A stretch of DNA of 64,000 bases, taken from NCBI RefSeq assembly GCF_041381155.1, contig NC_091134.1:30943540-31007539 (forward strand), read 5' to 3'. Origin of the DNA: Argopecten irradians (Eukaryota > Mollusca > Bivalvia > Pectinida > Pectinidae). A program made the position numbers and the translations under genes. Below, one piece after another: positions 10,161-22,597 of this stretch (within the stretch, counting starts at the first letter, position 1; the number at the start of each line of letters is the position of its first letter). Below the pieces are notes generated by a model. It was not told where the DNA came from. It saw nothing but the letters and a program-made list of their open reading frames with translations, and made no database searches.

Positions 10161-10232
10161 TTCCCAAGCGGGGAATCGAACCCCGGCCGCCGCGGTGAGA
10201 GCGCGGAATCCTAACCACTAGACCACTTGGGA
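10161..10232 (-). tRNA. tRNA-Glu (anticodon CTC), second copy
   Basis: The 72-base minus-strand cloverleaf has the same acceptor, anticodon (loop CTCTCAC) and T-arm sequence as the gene at 4,039, with discriminator A at 10,161. It remains complete because the LINE insertion at 10,131 duplicated the tRNA from its D/anticodon boundary through 29 bp of downstream flank. The natural terminator downstream may have been displaced, although an A-rich run (T-rich on the tRNA strand) remains at 10,150-10,160 before the LINE. Confidence 0.93.
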
Positions 10233-11050
10233 CATACATGTACGATTGCGAAGCGAGTAAACGTGTTGGGTTCATGTAACCAAAAGTTAGTATGATCTAG
10301 GCTAGCAGAACCTTGTAGCCAGTAGCCTACCTTCACATTTACAACAGGCGTTACTGTTTAAAAATAAATAACAATAAAAAATCCATCTTTCCATACAAAA
10401 ACATACCTAAACTTATATATATATATATACTTATACTCCGTCTAAATATAGACCACAGGGACTTGTAATAGGGAAGGGAGGGGTCTGCTGTGTATATAAC
10501 TATATAATGGCTGAACGAAGCATACCGGTTTCTATCGAATATGTACATATTTACTACCAGGAAAATCTATATTCTCAAATCAATTTGATATAAGGAAAAC
10601 ACAATTTCGAAGAGTATATATTTATATATGATTCCACTTAATTGGTTGTTTGTTTGCTTGATTAATTAACGTCCTATTAACAGCTATGGCCATGTAAGGA
10701 CGGCCTCCCATGTATGCGGTGTGTTGCGTGTGTGTTGTGCGAGGTGCATGTTATGGGAGGCTGCGGTATGTTCATGTTGTGTCTTCTTGTATAGTAGAAC
10801 TGTTGCCCTTTTTATAGTGCTATATCACTGAAGCATATTTGATTCATTTTTATTTTAATATTAACCTTAACATATAGAAGGTTACTTAAAAAAATAATAA
10901 TGCATTCCTAATCGAGCACTCGAACCCTGGAAATACACGAAAAACTAATAAGTTTCGGAAGAGAAAGCGTCCTCTGTACTCTCCTGCGTCAGCGCTAAAC
11001 GTGCATGGTTTAGTCAAATCAGAGTCAAACCACAACGTAAAACAAAAATA
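10233..11050. repeat. Duplicated tRNA-Glu flanking unit, second copy
   Basis: Blocks here match 4,111-4,620: CATGTAACCAAAAGTTAGTA (10,272 versus 4,137), CTAAATATAGACC (10,442 versus 4,292) and GAAGAGTATATATTT (10,608 versus 4,423). The spacing agrees once the roughly 210-bp repeat at 10,641-10,850 is removed. A tRNA-Glu pseudogene trace (CACTCGAACCCTGG near 10,916) follows, as at 4,551. Confidence 0.75.
10641..10850 (+). repeat. Mollusc-type interspersed repeat (SINE-like), intact-looking
   Basis: Contains AACGTCCTATTAACAGC, GTAAGGACGGCCTCCCATGT and CTATATCACTGAAGCAT. I remember this combination as a very common repeat in bivalves and other molluscs; it could not be checked here. It interrupts the second tRNA-Glu unit and is absent from the first. 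Confidence 0.65.
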
Positions 11051-14000
11051 AAAAGAAAACGTCACCAGAAGACTGACCTGGTATCCCAAACAGAAACATA
11101 GTACAGAAAAATAAGAGAATGGCATCGACCGTTAAACATTTCACCTGTCTTCTCAAAACTGATATTTGTTAAACTTCTCAAATAGATAATCATGGCATCA
11201 AAAACATTTTGTTTAACACTTTCTTTGCGCGTTGTATATGTTGTTACATTCATCAATAGGTTCGAATTTCAGTAACTATATGAGCTGATAGTTTTCCCAG
11301 TTCACTGCCGATGTTCCACTCTTTAGAGTTACTTATCCTCCCCCTTATTTCTGTGTTAACATCTGTAACTTAATGAATGGAATGCCATAGTAATCAGTTT
11401 TAACAAAATGGTCCGTCTGCGATAGCATGCATACACTAACACATTAACCCAACTAATAACGAAACCAATGCAATACCAAAATTACCATAATTACCCTAGT
11501 AATATTAACCTCGACTGTTTTTTCATATCTATTTACATAAGAACATCGTGTATCAGTTTAATGCCGTACTAATTGATTACAAGTTCGCAGTAAGCCGTCT
11601 GTTTATCCCCCAACATTAATTCAATTTGTACGGATTAAGATTTGGCGCCAAAACAGCAGGTTTGATGATGCTGGAGAAGCCGAAGTGAGTCAGAGGGCGA
11701 TGAATAGTGTCTTGGGTTACAGCCAATCCAGGTTTAACTCTATCTCGTCTCTTCATCAAAGAGAAAAATAACAACCCATCAACAAAACGCTTTGTCAGTT
11801 TGTCTTAATTCAACAAATAAGTTCAAACATAGCGTCATAATTTCTTAGAGTTGTTCCACCGAAATTAAGCATTGTTTTGCTGTCACTGTTATCTTTAAAA
11901 ACAGTTGTTAGATTTACAAATTGTCAATCTTTTTTATATCATCAAAAATTTCCGTTGAAAAGAAAACACTGAGCTAGAGTAACCGAAGAAAGAATTATAT
12001 TTTGATTATTCATTTTATGGGTTTGACAGCTAAAAATTATACAGATCGCGAGAAAACTAACCAGTCGTTTGGCAATAGCAATCAGGCCCTGTCATATTCC
12101 CGACATTATCTGTGGTTATATATTCACCAGATTCGCTCACTCCTGCTGTTTCTTTCATTGATAAATCCTCTTCGATCTTCTTTCGAACCTCTTATCACCA
12201 GTTGGCCGGAAATGACGTAGAAACTTTTGACTGAGGCCGACTCTGCGGTCAATTGTCAATCATTTCAATCAGATAATGGTTTCCACAACACCCGTATCAA
12301 GATTATGGCGTAAACAAGATGTGTCTTAAAGTAAAAATAATCCAATTCATTTTTGTGAAAATACTTGAAACAGCCATGCAATCACAAAAAAGTAATGTTG
12401 CTCCTGAAATAAGCATGAGCTAATTAAATAAAGAGTTCTTCTTTGGTAGTGAGAAACTGGAAACAGAAAATGTAAAGACATAAAAGCATAAAAGAGCAAT
12501 TTTGTCTCCATTATAGTATAACGTTTCATTGAAAAAGCCCGCTGAAATGTTCAGACTGAAAGCAAAATATATCAGTTCTGACGCCATTTTTGATCTCTCC
12601 AAGATTCAACCTACATGCTACCTTTTTGATTTACTCTACACAATCTTAGAATGTTTATGATATCGATCCATGATTTTATCGTACAAACCAAGAGATTTTG
12701 TATGCAATAAGATCTTGGATTGATCGATATCAGCATACTGATATTGCTTCAACATTTTCTTTTGGAAAACACATATTCTGATGATTATTGGAAATATCAA
12801 AATTATAAAGCAATTGTTAACAACATCATGTAAGTTGTAGCCAAATGAAAGTTGTTCAGTTTGTATTATTTTCTGATCGACACTTTATTGTCCAAAATAT
12901 GTGTGTCTATTGTACACACGAAATATATTTGTTTCCTAAACATCCATGATTTTGTCTCAAAACTCTAGATTAAAGGAGTTCCGGGAAACAAAATGGATAT
13001 TTCAACATTCAAATATATTGTTAATACACGATCGATTTATGATACTACAGCATGTCATTAAATCTTTGTACTCTCTCATGTGATGTGATTCTTACCATTA
13101 GAAATTAATTAATTACAAACATAATAATAATTACAGTACAATACAAAACTATCCTTATACGACTCTTGACTATTCCGAAGAACCGAAATCCAACAAAAGA
13201 TGCCAACCGAATTATAAGATAAAATTAAGAGAGAACTTTATGTACCCTAAAACAACCTGCTCCCTTGCACACATTCTATTTTATCCTGAATTAAATTCCT
13301 CATCAATCACGAGGATTCTGAGATATCTAATGGCGTCATTTATAGCCGAGGCGTTAAAGGTGGCGCATCAATTAACGTCACGTGTGGGACGTATACACTA
13401 CTTCTAGTCATAGAATGCCAGCACGTGCCTCCTTAGTATCTGTTTATAAACTCTTTGAAAGACACATCTAAACCTCATTGTACATGCAAACATGCCGATG
13501 TTTTGAACTGAACGTAATGTAACACTTGAGGTAGACTTTAGATCGTTACAAACATGAATCAGAGCCATAGTTTATCAGTTCTACCATTCCACGTTTGTTG
13601 GCTTTCCTTTAAATTGTTCTCGAAATTATTTTGTTTGGAGTCTGATTGTAAGAACTTGCGAATTCAATGGTGTATTTAAAAAAATCAAAGTGTTCTCTTA
13701 ATAAACAGAGATTTTTGTGTTATTAAAAATTCAAAATATCATCTCTGATATCTAGGAATACTCTAAGGAATCGTTACACTGTTACTATATTAAAGAAACA
13801 TATTTTTATATCTGAATTTTTGATCTCATAGATCATCTCTCGACTGGGACGTTTGTCAGGAAGAATGCCATATGTAACCTGGTTATTTATTAAAGGCTTG
13901 TGTTATCCGCATAATCAGGAAAACAGTGAACAGTACCTGTGAAATAACAAGACAACTATTTTTACAAGATATTAAATGCCTAGTACACTCATTAAATACT

Positions 14001-15504
14001 ATCGTTTTTTCCTACGAAAATAACAAGCTTTATGGCGTATTTTGTTTTTAAAAATGAAGACTACAACAGAAGTAATTTAATCGGCAATGTATATCCTACA
14101 CATTAGTAGCTTCTGGGAAGTGGTGAGGAGTTTTGTTGTGATGAAGAATATCTAAGCAGACAGTCATATACCTCAGGAAATCAACTACATCAGTAGTTTG
14201 TTTTTGTACCAGTCACCCCTGACCTGGCATTACTGGCAGTCACCCCGTCGTTCAGCGGAGGAAAACAGGGTCCTACCGGGATTCTTACCACTCACTGCCA
14301 TTGATCATTATGTACATGCAGCTCCAAGGTCATGCACCATCATAGACAAGCCATGAATCTTCTATTATTCGGGTCAGAGTAAGGACTCTGAGAGTTCTTC
14401 ATGTTTCGTATATGTTCGTGGAAATAGAAACAGTTACATGTAAGGGGGAAAAAAAATCTCTGAAGTAATATTTGGAATTTTCTTACCTTACATTTCCATC
14501 TTTAATACTCATTTTAGAATACTTAACAAGGAAATTTCAGTATGATACAGGGGAAAACTATCAAAGTGGTACATTGGAATGAAAATTAGACGAAATTTAT
14601 GTGACCAGAATTATACTAGGAGAACCCGTGTACCAAAGCCGTTTGGCAATCAACACATGATAACACTTTGGTAGCTAGGGGCTTCTGATTAAAACAGGTA
14701 CGGCAGTTGGTAACCCGGATAAAAACTGATGTAGGTGTGACTAGACATTAAAGAAGGTGTTATCAAAGTTTGAAACAAAATTGTTATTATAATAGAACAA
14801 CCATTTCGTTACGAAAGGAAATCTTACAAAAAAGTCTAAAGGAATCAAAATCTCACCTTGCAATGAATGTTACATATGTACTGCTTGGACAATGCATTTT
14901 TAGAAATTATTATAATATTAGAACTTTTTTTTCGAAAATAACTATTTAAAAAAGTCTAAAGGAGTCAAAAAGACACGTCACATTGAATGGCACTTTTCGG
15001 ACAATGCTTTAGGAATATAGAATATACTTGAAGGGAATATTGAACGTATGCCAATTCCTCACACACTTTCTCTCACAGTCTTTGAGATATAAAAGCCTCG
15101 GGATTGCTATTGAGATCAAACAAAACATGATGATGATATATAAATGCATAAAGCCTTCAGTTGTAAAACATTAAAATGTTTCTCTTTAAAAATACATCAC
15201 AGAGAGTTTTATATGCTGCATCGGCAGAATGCGGATAGAAATATTACAGTATAATGGAACCAGCTTTCTGTAAATGTCGTTTCCAGAGCTTTATTGGCAC
15301 CACTACTCCCTGTCAAACTATTCAAGTCGAGATTTACTTCACAAAAACGAATAATCAATTATATTATCTGCATACGAGCATCTGAAACTAGCTCGCGTTC
15401 ATGCCCACCCTAACCTCGGGGGACAAATATTGGTGTGCATTTCAGTTCCATCATGTTCTGTTCATTCTCATTGAGTTGCAGTAGCTCTATAATAATAATA
15501 GCTC
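11051..15504. other. Intergenic, 4.4 kb, nothing assigned
   Basis: AT-rich DNA. The longest frames (60-72 codons) have no recognisable domains or splice context, and no tRNA or clear element boundary was found. Confidence 0.45.
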
Positions 15505-16800
15505 TGGAAACTGAAGGTAAATGTCGACAAAACTAAAGTTATGATTTTCTATAAGCGGAAGTCAACACAGAATCTTGAGTTTTATTTGCGAGATGCAAAC
15601 TTAAAATTGTGGATAATTTTATATATCTTGGTGCAATATTTAATTCCAACGAAAACTTTTTAAAAGCAAAAGTTCGACTTATGGATCAAGCGCATAAATC
15701 CCTTTTTGCATTATATATAAAAAATCGTAACCAGGCTATTCCAATTGACTTACAATTAAAGATTTTCGATTCGGTAGTTGATACAATTCTCTTGTACGGC
15801 TCGGAAGTCTTGGGGTTTGAAAATTTAAAGAAACTAGAACAAATGCATTTGAAATTCTGTAAAAGGATATTGAGAATGAGATCTAGCACCCCTAATTTCA
15901 TGGTATATGGAGAACTTGGTCGGTTTCCATAGGAATTAAATGTCAAACTTCAAATGGCTCGTTTTTGGAATAAATTGTTATGTAATGATGAAAAATTAAG
16001 TAGTATTTCAATAAAATTAGCTCTTTGTCTACAAGAAAATGGGACTCATTCCTTCAAGTGGATTAGCAAAATTAAGAGTATATTTGATGAAACTGGTTTT
16101 TCATATATATTTGATGATAAAATTATCATGCCTAAGATATTTTTCAGACACTATTTAAAACAAAGGCTTCAAGATCAGTTCATCCACAACTGGTTTTCTG
16201 ATGGCCAGAACTCATCGAGAGGACAATTCTACTTAATTTTTTAAAACTGAATTTAAATTTGAGAAGTATTTGACAATATTGTTCGAAAATAACAGATTGC
16301 AATTAACCAAAATACGTACCTGTAACTTAAAGTTTCCCATTGAAACTGGCAGATGGCAAAATATTCCTAAAGAAGAAAGACTTTGTAATGTGCTTGGAAC
16401 ATGTTGGAAATGAGTTTCATTATTTCTTTGTTCGTAATAATGCTGTTGTTCAAAATTTGCAAAGAAAGCATATTCCAAACTACTTCCTCCCTTTTTCTAA
16501 AAAAAACTTAATCCTCTACTGTTATCGTAATAATGATGCTGCTATAAAATCAAAATATTTTACATTTATCGTATAGGTGTTTTTTTTTGTTGTTGCTTTT
16601 TTTCTTATTGAACCATGAATGAAATATTTATATTTTGTGTTTCATACATGTGTAATGTACAAATGTTGAGAGTAATTGCTATATAATAATGTTATGTACA
16701 TATACTTGTCCATCCTGTCATGCCTATACATTTGTATTTGTGATATCACTCATGTTACACATTATCATGTGTTTGGCTGTAAAATAAAATCTTTGAAAAT
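15505..16800 (+). pseudogene. LINE reverse transcriptase tail, 5'-truncated and broken
   Basis: A decayed non-LTR retrotransposon fragment. It begins in the RT thumb region with WKLKVNVDKTKVMIFYKRKS. A frameshift near 15,600 moves to the frame reading IVDNFIYLGAIFNSNENF, and then ILLYGSEVLGFENLKKLEQ and FCKRILRM, typical of the RT C-terminal region. A stop at 15,930 and further shifts follow. Remnants of the zinc-binding tail appear around 16,370-16,470, and the last recognisable residues end near 16,576. The AT-rich 3' region runs to an AATAAAATCTTTGAAAAT end near 16,800. The upstream RT core and endonuclease are missing. It belongs to a different element from the LINE at 9,182. The clade is not determined. 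Confidence 0.85.
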
Positions 16801-18880
16801 CGTTGACATCTGCATGGTCAACTTACCGTTTATATGTTATACTAAATATAAACTAAGCATGATAAATAATCAGTTTTTATCCAGTTGTGTCATGTGTTGA
16901 TGTTCCTCACACTTACTATACACTGACGTCATTTTTGATAACGAATTATCTCTCATTTCAGCAACCGATTGTTTCTACATTGGAACAGGTTATGGACGTA
17001 AATTATTCAGAGTTATCACAAATGCATGAATAATGATGTTGAGCACTAGAGGGAAGGAGGAGGGAGAGGATTGAGGAGGAGGAGGAGGACTGAGGAGGAT
17101 ATAGAGACAATGAAACACATATAGTGTGTAACTGGTAATTGTCAACCAGCAGTTAATTCAGGATTATCAAGTTAATTCACTAGTCCAATAATTGTTAATA
17201 AGCTAAATAATATCCACACAAAACAGGTGAATTCACTCGAAACTTAAACAAACAAAAAATATTTTTAAAAAAACCCATATAGAATGTACTCATTACGGCG
17301 TTTAATAACTTCCTGAAGTCGTGAATTTTGAAAATAATTTCTTCAGATTATCGGCTTTAGATATCAAACATTTTGAAGAGTTTAACAACCACGTGATCAA
17401 AACAAATTAGCGACGCTTCTCCGGAGATTAAATACTTAGCCAGATTTTGTAACGAACGCACCTGTCGAACATATAACCTTTCTAAGACGAGGGTTCCGGT
17501 ACATCGCGCCAACAGTTGGCCAATGCACCACAGTATGGACCAAGTGCACCGGGATGCAGACATATGTATCAATCTGCCGATGCGTAATTACACCAGTTTT
17601 CATTCACAATTTTCTTCTACGTTCTGGAGCAATGCTCATGCTTAGTAACCGAACTACTTTACAGAAATCTCCTCGTAATGCAATTAACATAGGAGCTTTG
17701 CAATGTCTTTTAGTTGAAACATATTTTGCTATGTGCCTACGGTAATTTTCCTTTCCATATTTTCAGTTCTATGAAATTCTCCTTGATTGATAACAATATG
17801 TCCTATACCAATATCATATATGAAGAAGTCTGAATCAGTTATGGCAATGCTTTTTCATTCAAAACATCAAGAATCACATCCAATATGTACCATCAACCAA
17901 CTGCACCAACGAACTTATCTAACAACCGAAACTCTTTTCATAAACATCTTAAATTTATCCGAGAGAAAAATGGCACGAAAAACATCACATAACGTCAACC
18001 GTAAAAGCGAAATATTTAACCATGTCATCAATAAAAGTATAGTGTATATGGTAAATCTTCCATATAGCGAACATCAGTAAAATCGAGATAGCTAAATTGA
18101 TAAGTTGTTGTAACTAAAAATATGTTTATCTATTTGTTTTTAACTTCTTTTATCTCTATCTCTTGACCCAGATCTACACAGAGTGTGCCGTTGACAGAGT
18201 AAGAACACGCTTACTCCTGAGGAACCCTTTGTTTTCTCATTTACTGTAAAAAATACCCTTTTGGCTTGTCTCGACTGAATGGGATATAAAGTTGTCTTTA
18301 GTTTGTTCATAGTAGCACACCCTTGTTAGACCAATTTGAGTTTCGATAAGGATTTATTTATTTCTGTCTTTCAGAATGTCCAACTGTACTGTGTACCCTA
18401 TATCACAGATGAGTGTAAGCTTTGTTACGACTCTGTGTCTGCAAGGATACGTTATGACCATGTTAATTATTTTGACACATGATACAAAATGAAACATCTT
18501 TTATCTTATCTGTTCACTCTGTTTCGGTCTCTTCTGATCTTTCATGCTAATACATTTTACTCATTCATGTGTATCGCTTTCCTCTTGATTGACACCGTGT
18601 GGAACTTTACTGGAATCGGAGGCTATAGTTTATTTATCATTCGCCGAAATGATCATGGCCACAACAAGTTTAAGTGATAAGGAGTCCTTATAATTCCATT
18701 AGTTCCACGAAGGATTATTTCAAAGATCAGAAAACATTTCAACATGAATGGTTGCTGTGCAAGGGAGCTATTTTTTCCTCTTCTGATTTAAATCTAGTAT
18801 CCAAGTTAATCTTAGGCAGAGAACTTTACCATTTCCCAAATCACCTGAGACATAAACGATTATGTTGGTAGCATTCGGAA
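16801..18880. other. Intergenic; purine-rich tract at 17,045-17,107
   Basis: Apart from a GGAGGA-rich low-complexity run at 17,045-17,107, nothing is recognised. Confidence 0.45.
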
Positions 18881-18893
18881 ATCTGAACATGTT

Positions 18894-18982
18894 CCCTCCC
18901 GACTCAACCCGCTGGGTACGGGATCACGGAATGATTATTGGGACGCATTCGTTTCACCATCTCCGCTAGACCACATGGGTTA
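18894..18982 (-). repeat. Possible tRNA-derived SINE head
   Basis: On the minus strand ATGTGGTCTAGCGGAG resembles a polymerase III A box, and about 60 bases later GGGTTGAGTCGGG resembles a weak B box. The intervening arms do not form a clean cloverleaf. Confidence 0.3.
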
Positions 18983-21900
18983 CTATGTTATCTCCTGATG
19001 TTCCTTTGCGTGGGAAGGTGCAATACACGAAAAATCTAACACATTTTATACAGATAATATTCAAATACCTCGGAAACAATTTTACAGAGAAAATAAGATA
19101 TTGAACATTTTTCCATCATAAATCCCATCAGGATTATTTGGCAGTAATATTTGAATACAACTGCAAATCTGACTTTAGACTGCCTATTACGTCCATAGAG
19201 CTAGTAGGGGCATGCTATCTTTACCTCTCCATCTGTCTATTAGATATGTTGTTTTAAAGGGGGTACGATGCTCCCGTTTCCTCCGCCGTACGGCCCAACT
19301 TATCAGCCCGCCACCGTTCACTTGACGTGCGATGCTATATAGCGTTTGTATCTTCGTAACGCATCACATATATATTGTAGAGTTAGGGCTCTAGCCAACG
19401 GGACATTTCGAGGATATTTTCTAACAGTTCTACCAAAGGTAAGTTGTCTTTTATTTTATAATTTAAGTGATTCTGTCCAAAGATACTAAGTAGAGTTAAC
19501 CTAGTACCTGTCTGTTTCTATACTTTAGAACAGGTGGCTTCTTTAAACCTGATAGATTGGTACTTAGCGTTTACACGTTTACGAGGGGCTCGGTGCACGA
19601 TCGCTTACTCTCATCAATCAATTAGTATGGAACGCGTTTCTAACGATATGTTATATATAGATTTACACGTGCATCTACATAACAAACACTCGCTGTCACT
19701 CATAATTACATCATCAGCACTTTTATTGTTTCTTTCCGCCCAATCTTATTAGCGTATAGTCATGGATACAAAATTTAGCGATTTCTTCATCAAACAATGA
19801 AATACCTAGCCAGTTTAATTTCTGTGCCGCGTCTTATTATTCTATGGTATAAGTTTCGGAACCACTTAAATGACCAACGAAATGATGAAAATATCATCCC
19901 ATAAAAATGACCAGCATACAGTAATACATATTGTGAACCAAATTGTATTCGTGAGCATTTAAGTTTCGCGGACTATAAGAGGTTACGATAATATATGACA
20001 ATATATCGCGAAAATGGTTTAAATACAGGTAAAGTAGGACCATGGAAGTCTAGATCGTGGAATGAAATCGATATGGAAAAAAGCCCACATAAATAAGTTG
20101 TTTTACAGAAAATGCCATAAGAATTTCGTAATCTCGAAGTCGAGTTAAGTGAGGTCATTTTTCACACCAGAATTAAGTGATAAGTTACGAGTTTTAATAT
20201 CAGTTAAGAATTTGATATAAGCAGTTTAAGTTTTTGCAATATAATGATATAGGGCCGGAAGGGTCGATATCGAAAAAATGAGATATATGCATCACGTAGC
20301 ACATATAAAAGTCTATTTGGAGTGTCTTTATCGGAAAATTTTAAAATTCTTTTTCTATTTTGAATTGCGTTATCATTTTGAACTCTAACATATTCCATTT
20401 GGTATCTCTCGCCTTTGGCTCGCTGTCTGTTTTAGGTGCGACTCCCACATAGAACATCAAATCAGCGTATCACTTAGTAGAAAAAAAACAATCTATGTTG
20501 AATAACTATGTTGCAAATGGGAGAACGAAGGGAAAGTATCAAAATCTCACACTGTCATCAGAAATGAAGAAAAATGAACCATTTTATCTATGGAACAAAA
20601 AAGTATTCTCATTGGTGATGACTCCCAAGACATCCCTAAGGTAAAGCTGGGCACTGTGTTTGATAATAGCATGGCTATCTTGATAACAAGTGACGTGTCT
20701 GCATTAGAATTATATGAATAAGAACATTATAAACGGTTTCCTCTTGTCCACCGGGGATGCAAAGGGCTAAAAGTTTTTATAACTGAAGTCAGAGGCCACA
20801 AGCTGAGACTTAGCATTTCATTAAATGCTTCAACCACCTGTTATCCCAAATAATTAAACAAAAGACCCACAAGATAACTAGTGGTATGAATTTGAATGTG
20901 TCTTTATTTAAACAACAATTACGCTGTGATATGTTCATAATGATACACGTTGTCGAGACTAACAACCATCATTCACTGTTAGATACTATACCGACAAACA
21001 CTTGCATACTGTCATTCATTCACAAAGCTCTCTAGCACATGCTTTACATGCATATCTTGTATGCACGTTATGCATGGTGTTAATGGCTCGTGACAGCCAA
21101 ACAGCTGAGATTTTTTTTATCTGTATCTACTACTCTGCCAGCTAAACAAGCATGCTGGGTAACAAGATACCACAGGAAGTTAGATTCACACGTCAGAGAA
21201 CATCTAGCGAAGCATTTATTCTGCCATTGACCATTTTGTGAATCATGAGGTGACTGGGAGGGGTATTTACTAAATGTTATTACTAGATGCATTCTCCAAA
21301 TTGGAAAATTCGATTGTTTAAAAACCATATTTAGTTACGGTTTACATTCACCGAGACAACAAAGATTTAATAGATAAAGTTAATTAAATTTATTGATTTT
21401 TTTTTCTAAAATAAAATATCCAAAGCTTTATTTAAATATACAATGTGCTACAAATAAATTAAAAATATTCTAATTTTGAAAATAGGGTATTTGAAGAAAA
21501 AAAAATATATATAACTAAAAGTAATAGGAATTTAGCAAAATTATTGATGATAGATATTAAAGAAAAGTCCATATCATGGTTAAAGCTTAATGTTTTGCAA
21601 TAATTTTTCAAATATTATTCTGCGACTGTTTTAAAACTAAAACACGTCTGACACGTCTCTTTTTGTGATCTTATCGTTCCGCAAACACGCCCATTGCATG
21701 ATCGCAAGAAGCGACCATCTGGAATTCAGTCTACAAATTGTTACCAATTTAAAATCTTTCTAGCAAATATGATAAACTCTTTGATATCTTCGATTGATAT
21801 TGTTTATACGACATATCCCCTGGGTGGATTATAGGAGACATAAATAAGATTTATCTACTCCAATAGTTTTAATGTACCAGTTACATTGGCCAACATATCA

Positions 21901-22597
21901 CACTAGAACTTGACAGGTGATGTAAAAACGCCTGTTGGTGCTGACTGGGCCTATATCGAGTTCATCAGCTACAAACGCCCGCGATGAAACCATTATTGCT
22001 CATTTTAATAACCTTCAAGTCTTACATACCATCTGTTGGCAAAGTGGAAAATGAGATAAACAAAATGGCGAGAACATTTGATTTGGTGTTGATTTTGCCA
22101 TGTTTAAAGAGCCAAAAACTCAAGTAAACATGTACGTAAATATTTTCTTTCGGTGGCAAAAGCGTATTTATTTCACCAAAAAATAAAACCTATGCATTCT
22201 ATTGGTTTGTTTGCAACACGTGACAAATGTTTATTTTGATTTTGTTATTTTTGTATGTTTCGCGTGCTACATTGGTTTATTTCAAGTGATAAGCAGGCAA
22301 ATCAAACTAAACATGTTTTAATGACGTATTACACCCAGTGACTCACTGGTTTCCTCTAAAAAACATACTTTTTAAAATTTTAGATTCGACTAGCTATATT
22401 TTCGATAACATCTATATATATGTAGTCTATTAAGACAAAATATATTACGGTCATTAATATGTCATTTTTCTATAAACTACACCTGCAATTTCTGGTAAAA
22501 AGAATATCCATTGCTTTACCGTAAAACTCCTAAAAATAAACACTAGGCTCAATAGATGATTCATTTGTAACATATCATTGCATATCTACTTCTATAG
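18983..22597. other. Intergenic, 3.6 kb, nothing assigned
   Basis: AT-rich; short frames only. Positions 19,255-19,330 are locally GC-rich but match nothing I recognise. Confidence 0.45.

Noticed and set aside
12347..12602. Two overlapping 60-codon minus-strand frames
   Set aside because: Chance frames in AT-rich DNA with hydrophobic bias; no supporting splice or promoter signals.
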